From positions 7,073,531 to 7,137,530 of the forward strand of contig JAVLUZ010000143.1 of the NCBI GenBank assembly GCA_036768485.1: a stretch of DNA of 64,000 nt, read 5' to 3'. Under the pieces are notes generated by a model that ran no database searches, was not told the origin of the DNA, and saw only the letters and a program-made list of their open reading frames with translations. A program made the translations under genes and the position numbers. Each line of letters begins with the position of its first letter. Position 1 is the first letter of the stretch. This document shows, piece after piece, positions 1-14,600 of the stretch. Origin of the DNA: Mermis nigrescens. Taxonomy: Eukaryota > Nematoda > Enoplea > Mermithida > Mermithidae.

Positions 1-2165
1 GCAAGTCAGCGTTGCAACTTGCAAGCAATTTACACTTCGATTTTTTGCGTTGCTTAGATAATATCTGATTTTTAACAGATTTTGCGACTTTGGCATATAC
101 ATAGTAGGTTTTTCTAGTCCCCTCCTTTTGCATCCTCAATAATCCACAATCCCAAGTATATTCGTCTTTGTTCCATCGGAGCATTTTTCTTTGCTAGTTC
201 CCTACTTTTAATTGGCATGATTTGAGAAATCAGTCAGTAAACACATACGGTAACATGCCATAATAATGACAACAGTCTAAGAACGCAGAAAACAATATTA
301 TTCTGAACATCAGCATTATTTTTTTAAACAAGAATACCTTGCCCTATTTAAACAGATCAAAGCTTTTCAGCAAAAACTTCATGTAAATATTTGGTATAAA
401 TACGCTCAGATTCGTAATCCTGACGTTACATGGTATATTTTGAAAAAATTTAGCTTCTGAAGCGCTCTGAAACTAAATTTAATTTTCAATGTAAACTTTA
501 CATAACTACTGGTTGTAAAGAAAACATACAGTCATATTCGTAATCCTGACCTTACGGAAAATGTTTTGGAAAAATTTACGTTTTGCAACGCTCTGGAAGT
601 AAAATAAATTTATAGTGTAAATTACACATTAACAATAAATGAATAGCGCAAGCTTTACACAACTATTGGGTGTAGAGAAAATTAACAGTCAGATTCCTAA
701 TTTTGTCGTTACGTAGAACATTTTGAAAAAATTAAGCTTCCGCAAAGCTCTAGAACTAAAGTTAATTTGCAATGTAAGCTTTACACAGCCACAGAGTGTA
801 AAGAAGATTTTAGTCGGATTCGTAATTCTGATATTACTCGGATAAATTTATGAAAAAATTAATTCTTCACAATGGCCTGAAGGCAAATAAATATTAGATG
901 TAAACCACTTTACACCATTGTTAAATGTAAACAAAGGCGCCCAACTGGCGTATCACGTTTGATTTTGGGCTCATTTTTAGACTTGAAATCATGTCAAGAC
1001 TCATAAGCGAAGAAGTTGGCAGGAAAAAACGAAACAGAAACACGTTCGACACACCCAATTTCTGACTTTACACCTCCGAAAAAAGCTGAATACTAATGTA
1101 AATAAACGCAATTTGCTTTGACGTGTACGCCATAGAAAGTACTTTATTTTTATTCTATTCGACCTATCCTGACTTCTGAACGGAGGAAGTAGCGAACAAA
1201 AAAAACGGACAAAAAACCTATTTTCCATCATCCGCCTTATTGTAGACTTTAAAAATCTAAACTTAACTCTCCATTGAGTGTAAAGAAATTCGGTTTGGGC
1301 TACTTTGTAGCCTTAGACTTGTAGTACGTTTATATGTGCAAAACTTTTGTTTCGCAAAATATTTGATATATTTACTAATCAAAATAAGGAAAAAGGTGTT
1401 TTTCCGCTCATTTACACCCCTGATTTCGAACTTTATATCTCCATGAATAACTAAATATTGCATTTTTAAACGCGATTTGCTGCGACGTGTAGCCCTTAGA
1501 AGGCAATTCATTTCTATTCCGTTTAATTTCGCTCAACTTATAAGCGGAAAAGTTGACAGAGAAATTTTAGATAAAATCTGTCTTTTACATTGTCCACTAG
1601 AGCGTAAGTTTGAACCCCTAGATCTAGCTCCGTATTGAGTGTGAAAAAAAACTTTGCAGATAAGCTGAAGGCCGTGGTACATTTTCGCTGAAAAGAATTT
1701 TTCGGGACTCATAACCGAAGTTGTTGGCAGACAAAAACCTGGCCAAAATGTGTTTTCAACCTCGGTTTCTTTACACTCTTCACATTGCCCCTCCGGGAAT
1801 ATGCTGATTTGAAAAAAAAATAAAAAAGTACTTTTGAGCTTAGTCAATTGTCTACATTTAAAAACCAGACTAAACAGATTGCAAAAACTGGGTTAGAAAA
1901 GTTTGGTAACCGACCAAAATTTAAAAAAGTATGTTATAACGTTACAGTAAAACTTTACACGTTCTTTACACACTGGGTATTTATTTAAAAAAACACCGGC
2001 AGCGAATTTTTTATTATCTATCTTCTAAAAAGACCGCACACTGCAGAAGTGTCCCGTTATAGCTGTAGGGGGGAACATAAAATTCGCATCTCACTGTGAT
2101 AAACATAAGAAAAAAGAAGGGAAGTATATTATAGGTACGCGATACGCGCTACATATGATTTAAAT
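1..2165. repeat. GTGTAAA repeat block I
   Basis: Degenerate copies of a unit rich in TTTACAC/GTGTAAA, each with the phrases 'CAGATTCGTAATCCTGA' and 'ATTGAGTGTAAAG', run from the window start. The block ends with a conserved tail at about 2015-2165 (ACCGCAC ... CACTGTGATAAACATAAG ... ATTATAGGTACGCGATACGCGC). It is related to the blocks at 28955-30525 and 48718-51290. No coding frame is supported. Confidence 0.7.
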
Positions 2166-2497
2166 GAGAACTTGTCTGTGAGGAAATACTTGAATTGTCA
2201 TAAAATTTTCAATTCAGTGCTTCTTCTAGGATCAGCACACAACTAAGGCACTATTAATATTTTTGCCTTCCTCTCTAGCCAACGAAGATAATCTGCTTTC
2301 AGATATTACACTCAAAATACTGCTTGAAATGTTCTTGAAAATAGGACGTCTGTGCTCATAAATATCAATATAAATTTCTTTTCCAAAAAAATAATTAGTA
2401 ATAATTGTTAAAAATCTATGACTAATTTTTCGTGTTTCCCTTAGTTCTTCCCATTCTGTTTATGCGCATATCGTATATTTTTCCATTTTTGCCGAAG

Positions 2498-2668
2498 CAG
2501 CAGCAACTTCTCTTCAAGCAGTGACTTATTCGAGTGGTGCAAATGTGCCTTCCTCTACTGTAACAGCCTCAAATGTTGTGCAAATAGAAGAAACATCCAC
2601 AATTAACACAAGCACAGGACTCTCAACAGCTGTTTTAACGACTTTATTTGAAGCTAGTTCAACAACTG
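2498..2668 (+). CDS. Ser/Thr-rich ectodomain exon
   Basis: The acceptor is the AG of GCCGAAG or the following CAG (2498 or 2501). The donor is ACAACTG|GTAAAA. The frame is open and reads AATSLQAVTYSSGANVPSST and onward, about 57 residues, roughly 40 percent Ser/Thr. Phase is 1 at both ends, so the exon could be gained or skipped without changing frame. Confidence 0.6.
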
Positions 2669-5600
2669 GTAAAAAAATCAAAAAAATTGATTGATTAAAA
2701 AAATGAAAAAAACATGAAAGGTATAATTTTATAAATTAAAAAATAATAAATAAAAATAGATATAAATATTAAATGAAATATTTTAAAAACGAAAAACATA
2801 AAACTATGAATAATACAAGTATATTTTTGTTTGATTGTGCCTGCTTAAGTGCATTTAAAAATAAGTGGCAGATAATCTTAAAATAAGAAAAAATATATGA
2901 TAATTGAATCTGGTGAAAATGAACAATTTGACAATAACTTTCCTTGATCGTTTTCAATAACTTAACATTGTCAAGTGTGCACGTTTAGTCAACTTTCCGA
3001 TAAAGCCAAACTTTATTGCTCTGTTTCGTTCCTCCGATCATTTGGAAAACAAATTCTTATTTCTCTAACCTTCCGGTTACTCCGTTCATCCCGATTTCCA
3101 ATTTATTGATCCATAGCTCGATATTGTTTTGCATGAAGCCCTATTTTAAAATTGTTCTTTCAGCAGAAGTACTGCCACCACACATTGGCGCGGGTGGATT
3201 TGTGCAGGAGGGGTTTTAACCCCAGAAGTTTAAAAACAACCGCAGATTACTGTAGACCCCCAGAATTTTTTAGTATCTTTTTTGACGATTTTTGTCGATT
3301 TCACCCAATCAGACCCCCAGAATTTTCTTGCTGCCCATGTATGACTACCACCCGTATAGTTACTTATTCTTAATTATTAGAATCAAGTATCTTGTGAAAA
3401 GCGAATGACGCAGCAGAAACTTTTCTGACAAACGGTTTTGATTTGAAATTTTTTAGGGTTACAAAATTGAGCATGCTCACAATTTATCATTCAATCCTTG
3501 ATCTTATGTGCCTTAACGTGAAAATTGTTATGCGCAGCACAGACGAGTAAGTACTAACTCGTAGATTTGCCTTATAAGGACTCTTCCGGGATGCTATCTG
3601 TAAAGTATGCCTGCAATCAGGGGCGGATTTAGGGGGGCGGGGGCGGCCGCCCCCCCATTGGCCCAAAATAGTGCGCAAAATTAAGCATTTTTGAGCGATT
3701 TTTAGCGATTTTCGGTTTAAAACGGCTAATTTTTCCGACCAAGTCAGGGTTCCGCCCCCCCCTTAGGGGTAACGCCCCCTAGGAAAATCCTAGATCCGTC
3801 ATTGCCTGCTATCCCGAAATAAATAGAAAAATATGAGGCAGGAAATAAATCTTTTATATGAAAAGAACATAGTTATGTGAAAACATGAGAATTTGAATTT
3901 TAAATAAAAATGTAACAAAAATTGTTTCACCCAATTGCATATGCCTTGAGCAAATCAATAAATCGCCCTCGCGCCACGGGGCACGGTTCATATGAGAGGA
4001 TATTAATTTTTATATAATGCTTGAATTATAATAATGTAAAGTTTATATAATTTTAATTTATACAATTTTAATTGTCTATTTTCAAACATGTTTGACAATC
4101 GAGTGACATTGACTTGTTTAATGCGCCTGTTTTAAGAGATAATTTTCAAACAACCACGCGTTTGCTTCACTTGTATTTCGGCATTACTGTTGTTCAGCTT
4201 TGCAGTAATTATGGTTTGTTGTTACATTCAGAAGACAGGCCCTCCAAAATTCTTAATGATGACAGAAAATGTTTTTTATGAGGAGAATATAGCTAAGCGA
4301 GTTCTTTGGGTTTTCTTTATCAAGGTGCCTAAATTTTTTTAAATACTTCGATCAATAAATTAATTTTTAAAACATTTTTTTGGTCTTTCATGTTTCACAG
4401 AGAAATGTCATAGTCCAAAAATAGTTTCCCTTAAGGTAGGTAGTTTAGAAAAATACTGTAGAGCTAACATCCAGAACTCGCTGCTTTAGGTAATAACTTT
4501 TAATTGACTCAGAATTTCGACTCTAGTCTTCAAAATGGCGGGCATATCGACGTTCCTTGTCTTGAAAAGCAAACTTAGTGTTTTTATCTGTAACCTTCGC
4601 AAGTAACCTAAGCATTTCAATTCCTGTTCAGTCTAAGAGCATTCAGATTTAAGTCACCTTATTCAAGTTAAAAATGCTCGAATCCGAAATCATTATCAGT
4701 AAATAAAACTATTTTGTAGGATTACAAACATCAAGTACAACGACGCCTCTGCTCAGTACTGAATTACTAAATGCTACTTCAGGTTAGTGAAATTAATAGG
4801 GATGTAACGGGTAGTATTTTCGATTAGTTGTTTCAGGTTCATACGGGTAGTCAATATTATAATTTATTCGGATGCGGGTTCGGGTACAGATAGTAAATCT
4901 AATACCTGCATGGGTTCGGGTTCTGGGTTGGCGGCTGCACAGGGCCCCGGAGCCCCAGGATAGCCAACGAAGGCCTTTCTCACGATAAGCAAAGAATAAT
5001 TTGGTGAATGATAGGCGGTGCCATATTCATTTGGACCAGTGTTTTTTGTACAAGATCCGTTTGCATATGTGTACAAAGATGGTCTCCAAAAGTCTTTGTC
5101 CATTTTGAACACACAAATTTTTGGGTACTATAATATGGTACAGTAGCGATTTTAGTCTGGTAAAAACAGAGCTGTTCGACCTTTGGTAGTGTATTTTAGC
5201 TAATTTCTGGGTTTCTGAGGGCAAAAATCACTGAGAATTGTCTTAAAACGGTGCGAAGCGCCAAAATATTTGTCATTTTTCCTTTCAAAATACCATTTCT
5301 TCCATTATTAAAGATATATAGAACACACAATTACTCATTTAGGCGCTAAGCGCCGAAACTTTTTGCGAATTTTAAACCTTCGTTGCAATTTTTGTCTTCC
5401 TAAAAATCTTTGTACATGTACAAAGACGGTCCCGAAAAGTCTTTGTACATCGGGAAAAATCTTTGCCGAATACAAAAGACCGTGATTTGGACATGCATTT
5501 TTACAGTTTCTGCCCCTAATTCTAGTATTAATAATGGCACTAACTGAGTTTTTGTCAGCTTAACTAATCCCTTAATGATTTTTTAGTATTCTTGTGCCAG

Positions 5601-8600
5601 AAAGATGCCTTTTCTTATGCGACAATTGATTTTAGGCCGCTTTTCATTTGCTTTCGTGCATAAATGCAGAGCTAACCACTTTTCATTCGCTTTTGTCATT
5701 CATTGAGAAGTTACAAGAAATTCGTTTTTTACCCATTCTTATAACGACAGAATGTCAACTGCTTCAGAAATCTTCGGAGGAAATCTACTAGTCTTCTGGA
5801 CAGTATGTTCGCATACAACAATAAATCAATTATAAAATACTTTCTTCTAGTTTTTAAAAACATTGCCAACAAATAATCTCTTATTCGAAACTTTTACCTT
5901 ATAAATTATTTATTGAGTTTTTTAGATAAAATTAATGACTCCAATAAATCTCAAGTGACGGAAAAATAATCTGAGCAGCCACATAGCGAATTTTTCTAAA
6001 AGAATTGAAAGAATGAAATAGTATTTGGTATTTACATCGACAGACAATATTCTTAAAGATTTAAATGTTATTCATACGGTAGTCCGTATTTAGCTTATAT
6101 TGAGACATAAATTTGTGAATAAGACCTTAAAACATGGCTTCCGAGTGTTTCAGTTAGAATAAAGTTTTTTAAATTGTTATTGACATGCTGTAATTAAGAA
6201 TTCGTTTCTAGAAAGCAAATGTTCAAATAGTACCTTGTACATTTTAATACGTGGTTGAAATTTTTCCAGGTTCCGCTAATACATTCTCTTCACAGATAAT
6301 AGCTGCTACGCAAAGCGCTGGAAGAGACATTGGAAGTAAGAAATGCAGTGTATTTGAAGTATATCGGATGCAAATTTTACGCATTTATATTCAAAGTATC
6401 ATTGCTAAAAGTGCAGTTATCCTTAATTTTCTGTTTTCTAAGTGTAAACTCATTAAACAACCGATAGAAATCAAAAAACACAAACAGAATAGTTTAGCTA
6501 ATCTATATGACCACAAAATTTTAAGTATCGTGCTAAAACTGACTAATTGAATTAAGCGAGTAAAAAATGATAAAATAACGGTTCCTTTTCTTTTTGCAGT
6601 TTTATCCCTTCACATTTTATAGAGTCTAAATGATACATGCGTATTCATAGTACGATTAAGCAAGTCTTATTTAAGACTGGCTTGAGACCTCAATCCACAT
6701 ATTTGAGTAAGCATATTGCGCTGAAGCGGACAAGCGCTGTTCCCAGTCATATTGTGATCATTAAATTTGTCGTTAAACTATTCAATTTAGCCGATCTAAC
6801 TTTAAATAAGGTTTAAGTTAATAATATCGCATAAAGTTTTTAAAGTCAACGCCCAATTGCCGACAACAGTGCAAGCAAATACACAAGGCATTCAAGGCAT
6901 CTCATCTGAAATACCCGGGGGCATTGCGATAATTTCAAATGCAGCTACGACCCCGTCCATTCCCGCAGCTGTCGAATTGAGCACGCCTAAAGTTCTGACC
7001 AGTACAGCAACGATGACTCACACTTGTATCAGAAGTACGCTGAACCCATCATCGGATGTAGTTTGCATTGAAGCTGAAATTACATCAGTTCAGGTAAAAC
7101 TAACATAAGTTCAAGGGCGCTATTCTTTATCCATTACTTTGGTTTGTGAACTCAATAGAATTTTTTCTGACCTTTTTTTAAAAGTACCTTCTTATTCTGT
7201 TGTTTTTTTATCGCGATTTAATTTAATAATGTTACTTCATTGATTTATTAATTTATGTACACTCTGTCAATATCATATATAAGATTTGTCCTTTTAATTA
7301 CAAATTCAGCTTAACGTTATTTCAATGCAATGTTAACGAGATTTATGTGTAATCTGGTATATGTGTACATTATCACAGTTTTTAATTAATTCCGAAGATC
7401 CATAACTGTCGTTATGGATGTTTCCACATGCTGACTTAAGCGCTTACAGCAATTTGTGCCCGTTAGTTATGAAACGTCATAATCGGGAATTTCCTGCAAA
7501 ATTTAATTCTCCTCATTTGTCTTTTCATCATCGACAACTAACTCATCAGACTTTCGTATTCATTCAGACTAGTGTTATTGCACGCTCAACTAATAACAAA
7601 AGCTATTATAAATAATTGATCGCTTAGACAGTTAGATTGATACTGATTCAAAGTCAGCCATAAAAACTTACTTTTTATAGACTAGGTCTTGAGGACACTT
7701 GGGTGAGGGTTGAGTGAGGGTTTAGACCCACAGAATCCAAAGTACCCCGCAAATCACAGTAGACCCACTAATTTAATTTTTGATATGTTTTTCGAAATTT
7801 TTTTGCCATCTTCGTTCCATCTGGACCTTCAGAATCTGGTTGCTCCCATATATGGTATTGATCATACGTGGACATGGGGATTGAGGATCTAGAGCCTCCG
7901 AAAATCTGGTAGGGCCCAAAATCGATAGACCCCGAATTGAATTTTTGGCTTGTTTTTTATGATTTCTGCCAGTTTTACACCACACGAACCCTCCAGAATA
8001 TGCTTGTTGCCCATGTTGACTCGTTTCGGGCTACTTTGATGTTTTACTTATCCTCTGAGCCTGCAGTAATATTACTTATGTTTGAACATTGTTTCGCGCA
8101 TTTCGATCAAAAACTTTTGAACAAATCATACCTAGAAAAGCAGTTTCAAACTTGAAAGACTCAATTTCTTGCGCGTTACGTAGGTGCCGTCTATGGATTT
8201 AACTTCGACAGGATTGCAAGATATTCCTATTTCTGGTTTAAGTAACAACATCACGGATTCAAGCAGCAGTGATGAAAACGAGCTCCAAAATTTTGTCGTC
8301 GCTGAAACCAACCCAGATAACCAATTGAGAAAATCGCTGTCAGCATTAGAGCCATTATTGAAGAACGTTCGGGATATTACTTTCTTGGTACTCAAGGTAA
8401 GTATGTAATCTTCCTTCACGAATGACATTACCGTAACTTACTTTATGCAGATAATTGTGAAAAAACGGTAACAAGGGTTAGCATGGCCGTGCTTGAAGGT
8501 GGGGGCTCACTGGCAGGCACGTAGCTGGCCATCCTGTTTTGGGGGACCAACACCAATTTTTGGAAAGTCCGGGGTCCAAAAAGGCCAAAAATAGCACAAA

Positions 8601-11600
8601 ATAACGTTTAAAAAGTCATATTTTTCGGTTTTTCCTGAACTTTGGGGGTCCGGACCCCCTATTCCTCCCAGAGCTACGTGCCTGCTTACTGGTTGCCCAT
8701 GGGCCGTTAAAAAATTTTTACAGAATATTGAAAAAATCTATAGCGGCTCTCTGGTATGGCGAATCGTACGAATTAGGTATCATATGACACAGATCATATA
8801 TATTTAGTGTTTTTGATTCAACTACCTACATAATTTTCATGGAAATAAAATGTTTCAATGCAGTCATTTTTTCAGTTATTGGAAACAAAAAATCTAATAC
8901 ATGATGTTTGCTTGTCAAGATAAAAAAATTTGTACTAACTTTTGACAAGAATGGCTTACTGTGTATTATATTGATGACTTTTGAGGATCATTAAAAGCAG
9001 GTTACGTGACAATCATAAAGTTGTCTGAAAGGCTAGAAAGCGCAAATTTTTATAAATTGAGTTTCAGAAAGGCCAACCTAGGATTGGCTATCCAGCCGAC
9101 ATGCACTGAAGGATTTGGGGATCCATACCCTTGGATGGAAAAATGGAAATTTTTCGGAAAAATGGGGCAACTATTTGAGTAAAAAATTTACAACATTAAT
9201 TGCTTTCTTTTTAAAAATGTTTGAAATTTACCAAAACTTCTCAATTTAGGAAGTTTTCAGCTATTTTAACGATTATTGCATTCTTTAGTTCCTTTGTAGG
9301 TCAGAAAACCTCTCTGTCTGACCTTCAAACTGGTTCACCCCTTAGACCGTCTATGATGTACATAAATTGTATCTCCTCAAAATAAAATATATATTCTAAA
9401 GAAGAACAAAAAACATAGGTACTGAATGATTCTAGAAGAAATTCAAAAAATTAATTTCTTGTTATCTGTTTCAAATAAGTTTGAGAGCATGTCTAAAATT
9501 ACCATAGATTGTCAGCTTGCTGTCGGTGAAAATTCTCAAAATTCATACAGTAATTTTTCTGAATTAGAAATAATGTTCTTTTCGATTTCATTCTTGGCAC
9601 TTCTGGGTGGTCAGGCCCGAAATCGTCGTTTGCTCATTTTGGACAGATGAACAAGCTGCATTACTTCTCTTGCGTTTGCTTATCAAATTTATTATGGCGC
9701 AGGCTTATCGCTGCATTAAGCGTTATTTAAATAGGCTAGTGTAATCAAAAAAATGAATTGGAATTTGAAGAAAAATTGTCATTATGGAATCAATAAGCGT
9801 TTTATGCCGCAAACTTGCTCTCAACGAAAACAGCAAGTTAAAAACATAGCATACTTTCCAACGCCAAGAATTGTAAACTCCTTGTTTATTTATGGCTTAG
9901 GTTGAAGGTAATAAAGATCATGTTTATTTTTCGGACGAAATTTCCTTTAACTATTAAGACAACAGTCCTATCATGAAATTTTTGCTTAAGTCCGAGTCAT
10001 AAGCACTACTTCCAAAGTAAAAAGCATACTCAAGCTATATTTAACCTTGATTATGATCTTTGTACGGTGTATATTCTGTTAAACATTGCTTCTTTAACTT
10101 ATTGACATAAGCTGGATCCGTTGTCATAATATCTGATCAATCGTTTCATCATTAAATACCGTTTTTGTTAGCAATTTTGAAAGTATAATTCTAGGGCTTC
10201 CAGGCACGTAGCCGGCCTTCTGAATTTGAATTATTTGATTGTTTAATTATTTGATTATTTAATCAATTAATTATTCAATCCGTATTTCAATTATTTCACT
10301 TGAATTCATTTCCTTAAAACTTCATTATTTGAAAATCTTAATTTTCTCATCAACTGCTTATAGGTAGATAAAATAATGGTGGTTTTGATCGTTTCTGAGC
10401 GAGCTCTAAACGCTAAAGAAGAAAAATTTCCAGAAATAAAAAGTAAAATCAACAAAATTTCAGCCATATTTAAAAAATTATGCTATATAAAATGGTCACG
10501 CAAAGGATTTCTAAACATCTGAGCCCGCTGATAAATTGCTTTTTGTAAATAATGAATCTGGTACAAGGCGCCAAAAAATTAAGCTTATTAATTCAAAAGT
10601 GTGCTAGAACCTATTCTGGCAGTCTTTTGAATACGCTTCCAAAAGTTTTCAACTCTTTCCTTTGAGGGACCCTTGTAGAAAAATATTCGTATTTCCAAAA
10701 TTTTGGGGTAATAGTCCCCCCATTTCCCACAGCTGCGTACCTGAGGGCTTCAAGTAAAGGTCAATTTATTTCAGAACATCAGTTCGACCGAAACTATGGA
10801 AATATTGGCTAGTCTGACGGATCAAGCCAAAGGCCGTCTTATTCAGTCGACTCAGCACGTGATCGACATCGTGAGAAAAAGTGACAACGATTCTGCCTCA
10901 CTCGCAATCGACAATTCTCCCGATTCTTCGCATCGACTGGTCACTGATGTGATTGCCCTTGACGCGATTTCGACTCAATCGTTGTTGAACGAACATTCGA
11001 AATTCACGGATTCTGACGTCATCAGTCGAATGCCAGCATCAATAACCGACGTGGTGGCCAGTGATCGCAAAAAATTAATCAAACGTTTTAGCAACAAATT
11101 TCTGAAAATGCCGCCAGACTACGACAGTATGCTGTCTCTATCGTTGAGGATTAGAAGATTTATGGATTCGAATTCGATCGAATTTTCCAACAAAGTGAAA
11201 GATGGACTCCGGCGCGCTTACGAGGATGGGAGAAATAAGCAACTGGGCGTGGTGGCTGACGTTTGGCATCCGGGAAGCAAAATTCATCGCTTTAAAAGAA
11301 ACCCGAACGTGGAATCCGACGCGAATTCATCGACGGAAGGAGGCTCAATCAGTGTGGAAGTACATATTTAGATGCATGACCATACGGGTTCTTGGTGGGT
11401 TGACCCCCCAGAATTGATAGTTACCCCCGCATGGCTACGACCCCCTAAATAGTCGATGTTTCGTAAAAATTGTAAAAAGTGTGCCTTTTTGAGCGTTTTT
11501 AGCTCATTTTCGGCTAAAGTCTCAAGTTTTCGGCGCTTCGTGCGCCACATACACATTTTTTTACTATATTTTGTCCAATTTTCTCGATTTTTTCAATTTT

Positions 11601-14600
11601 TTCAGAAAGTTTTTTTATGTTCCAAAAAGAACGAGCATTGTATGAAACGTCTAAAACAATGTTTTTGACGCATACCCATCATTTTTTAGCCCAAAAAGGC
11701 ACTCTTTGAAAATTTTTTGGGCTCATCCTCTCAGAATTCCCATGCTGTACATGTATGTGCACGACATGCCGTTTTTCAACATGTGTACAGCTTGAGAATT
11801 CTAGGGGTCAGCCCCTAAAGTTTTTTCTAAAACGTTAGGCAACGCCCTCAACATAGAAGCTAGAAAAATTTTTAAAGAGCCTTGCTCTCAAGTCTCGGTT
11901 TTATGTCTGTTAGTCTTGCATTGACTTTATTTTTAGGTGTGCGAAGTAAGTATGGATTTCATTTCATTCAGAGCCCGAACAAATAAATAACTTTGTCACC
12001 GTTCTGCTTTACTACGGAATTAGCAAAACTGCAAAAAAGCGTAGCTTATTGCCACTAAGGCAGTCTGTACAGAATCGTCATTCGTTACCCAATTTGTTTT
12101 TTATTCTATTCTATTCTATTTTATTCTATTTATGAATGCTTTTGGTATTGACTTGCACCCGCTGCTCTTTGATAATATTCTATCAGAATTTTGATCTCAA
12201 TGTTTTTTAAATTATTCAATAATACAGATTTTTTAAGCTCTAAATTCCTTTTTAATTATTAATTCAATTTTTTGATTCATTAATTTTTCAATTTATATAG
12301 ATTTTTCAATTATCAAAAATAATTCCTCGTATTTAATTTAATTTCTCACCTTGCTTAAAAATTGCACGCCTTATCCTAAAACGAATCAGTTTTAAATTGC
12401 TCTGTGCAATTTATGGATATTACCCCAGCAATTTCTTTTTGAGCTACAGTAACCAAGCATTACTGTTCCAGTAATCATGTCATGACAACTTGATATGTAA
12501 TTAAAATTTACGACTATGAGCAAGGTATGTGCAAAGTTAGGGTACTGTAGTTCTTATGTAAATGCTGGGGAAGGAATTTTACATCAAATCCCCATTTGTT
12601 TTCAGTTGTTCAGTATTGATCGCCCCAAGATTGATACGGCCGTGGTCAGATTCTACGTCGCAGAAAATGGAGTACCCCTGAAGGCGTACAAAGTTCAACA
12701 AACATTTGACCAAATTGACACAAATGAGCTGAGCGCCTACTTGGCTTATCCTGTAATATAAATCGTTTATCAAATATGCAAAATATTATGCATCATTAAA
12801 TTATGAAGAGAATTATAAAAGATTTTAAACTATTAGAAAATGAAAAAGGTGGGATTTTAGTGAATTAAAACAAATTTAGAGGATATGATGAAACATTATT
12901 GTTGAGAATAGGACGATCACGTGCTATGTATAACGACTCCTTGATTAAAAGATCAAAAGAGTTGGATGCTCGACTAATAACCTTGAAGCAATCTGATGTA
13001 ATTGAATGATTGCTATTTGAGATATGGTTGTGAATAGCAGATAAGCTCTCACCCTGAATCGGCTTTCCTGTAGCAAATGAGATGCCAGTATGCTCTGCAC
13101 TGCGTTTTCAGCATACAACAATGGTTTTTTAGTTAATCTAACAAAGTACAAGGAACAAGACCCTAAAGCCTATTTCATTAAAAAGAGCATAAAATCCTCT
13201 ATCTATTTACAGAAAAATTTTTTTGAAGATCTTAAGAGCACAAAGAATTATGGATAAAAACCTTCGAAACTACAGTAATTTTCCAATATGGCTGCCTACA
13301 TGGCTAAAAATGAAAAATGCGAATTTTTGATCAAATTAGGCGAGTGATTAATCATTCAAAAGCTCGCTTCACGCTCTGTTCATATTGAGCTCAAACATTC
13401 GATAAAATACAATCTGTAATGCATAATAAGCATGGCTTTTTGGGGGCAGCCATATTGGAAAAAATTTAAAACGTGCTTGTAGAGTGAACGGCGGGCTTAG
13501 AAGAAAAACCAAAAAATGAACATTTTAGAGGTTGTTAAAACGCAACTATTTTGCTAGATTTCAGCATAATGTAATAAACTAGTAAAAAATGCGACCATGT
13601 TGAAATTTAAGCCATTTTTGCTATGTGGTATACTGTAGTTATAACAAATTGAAATTTTTTTTGCAAAATAGTTTCATTTTTTTCCTTTGTACAGAGAAAA
13701 CTTTACTTTTTTGAAATCGGTTGAGTGGTTCTTGAGATTAACTCAATATACTATATCTGACTTTTTAGCTTCATTAGTGGTTTTGTGTGGTTTCAGATTA
13801 CATTATGTTTATTACCTGATAGATTTTTGTAGGAGCAAATGTGTGAAACAAAATATACATCATTTGAAAGGAAATTTAATTCTCTTTCTCAAAGGGGCTC
13901 AATTATTTTGCCATGTTAAAACTATACAAAGCTGCTTTCCAAAATGTAATAAATTTTTGAAAATCAGTGGAAATGCAGTGTCTGCAATTCTACTCCCAAA
14001 ATGTCGGCGAGTTTCGCCAATGTAACTAGCCATACAGCTAGAACACGTATACTTATATACTAAATTTGAGAGTAGCTTAGCAGGTACAGCATCCTTGTTC
14101 TTGAAAAACCGGCTTATACACATGACAGCTTTGTAAACAAACCTTACTCTAATCTGAGGGTAAAATGCAGATATAAGCTTTAGCATTCTGCTGCGTACAT
14201 TGTAGCCATGCACACCAGTGTAAGGCAAAACGAGAGAATAGCATAATTTATCACACCCAACTTTTATTTCATCACTTTTATTATAAACATTTGTCATAAT
14301 TTCGGATGACCTTATCAATCAAGCCAAGGGGATACTCATTTTGTAGTAGAGTCTGCTTCAGCTTGTCAATATCAGAGACAAGAGTCTGATATGAGTTACA
14401 AATCATGTAACTCATATCAGAAAAAACTCATATCAGAAAAAAACTCATAACTCATATCAGACTTTTGTCTCTGATATTGACAAGCTGAAGCAGACTCTAC
14501 TGCAAAATGAGTATCCCCTTGGCTTGATTGATAAGGTCATATCCGACTTTATGACAAAGGTTTATAATAAAAGTGATGAAATAAAAGTTGGGTGTGATAA

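Noticed and set aside
1001..1847. Minus-strand open frames in the first 2 kb
   Set aside because: They lie wholly in the GTGTAAA repeat block and are not conserved between its copies.
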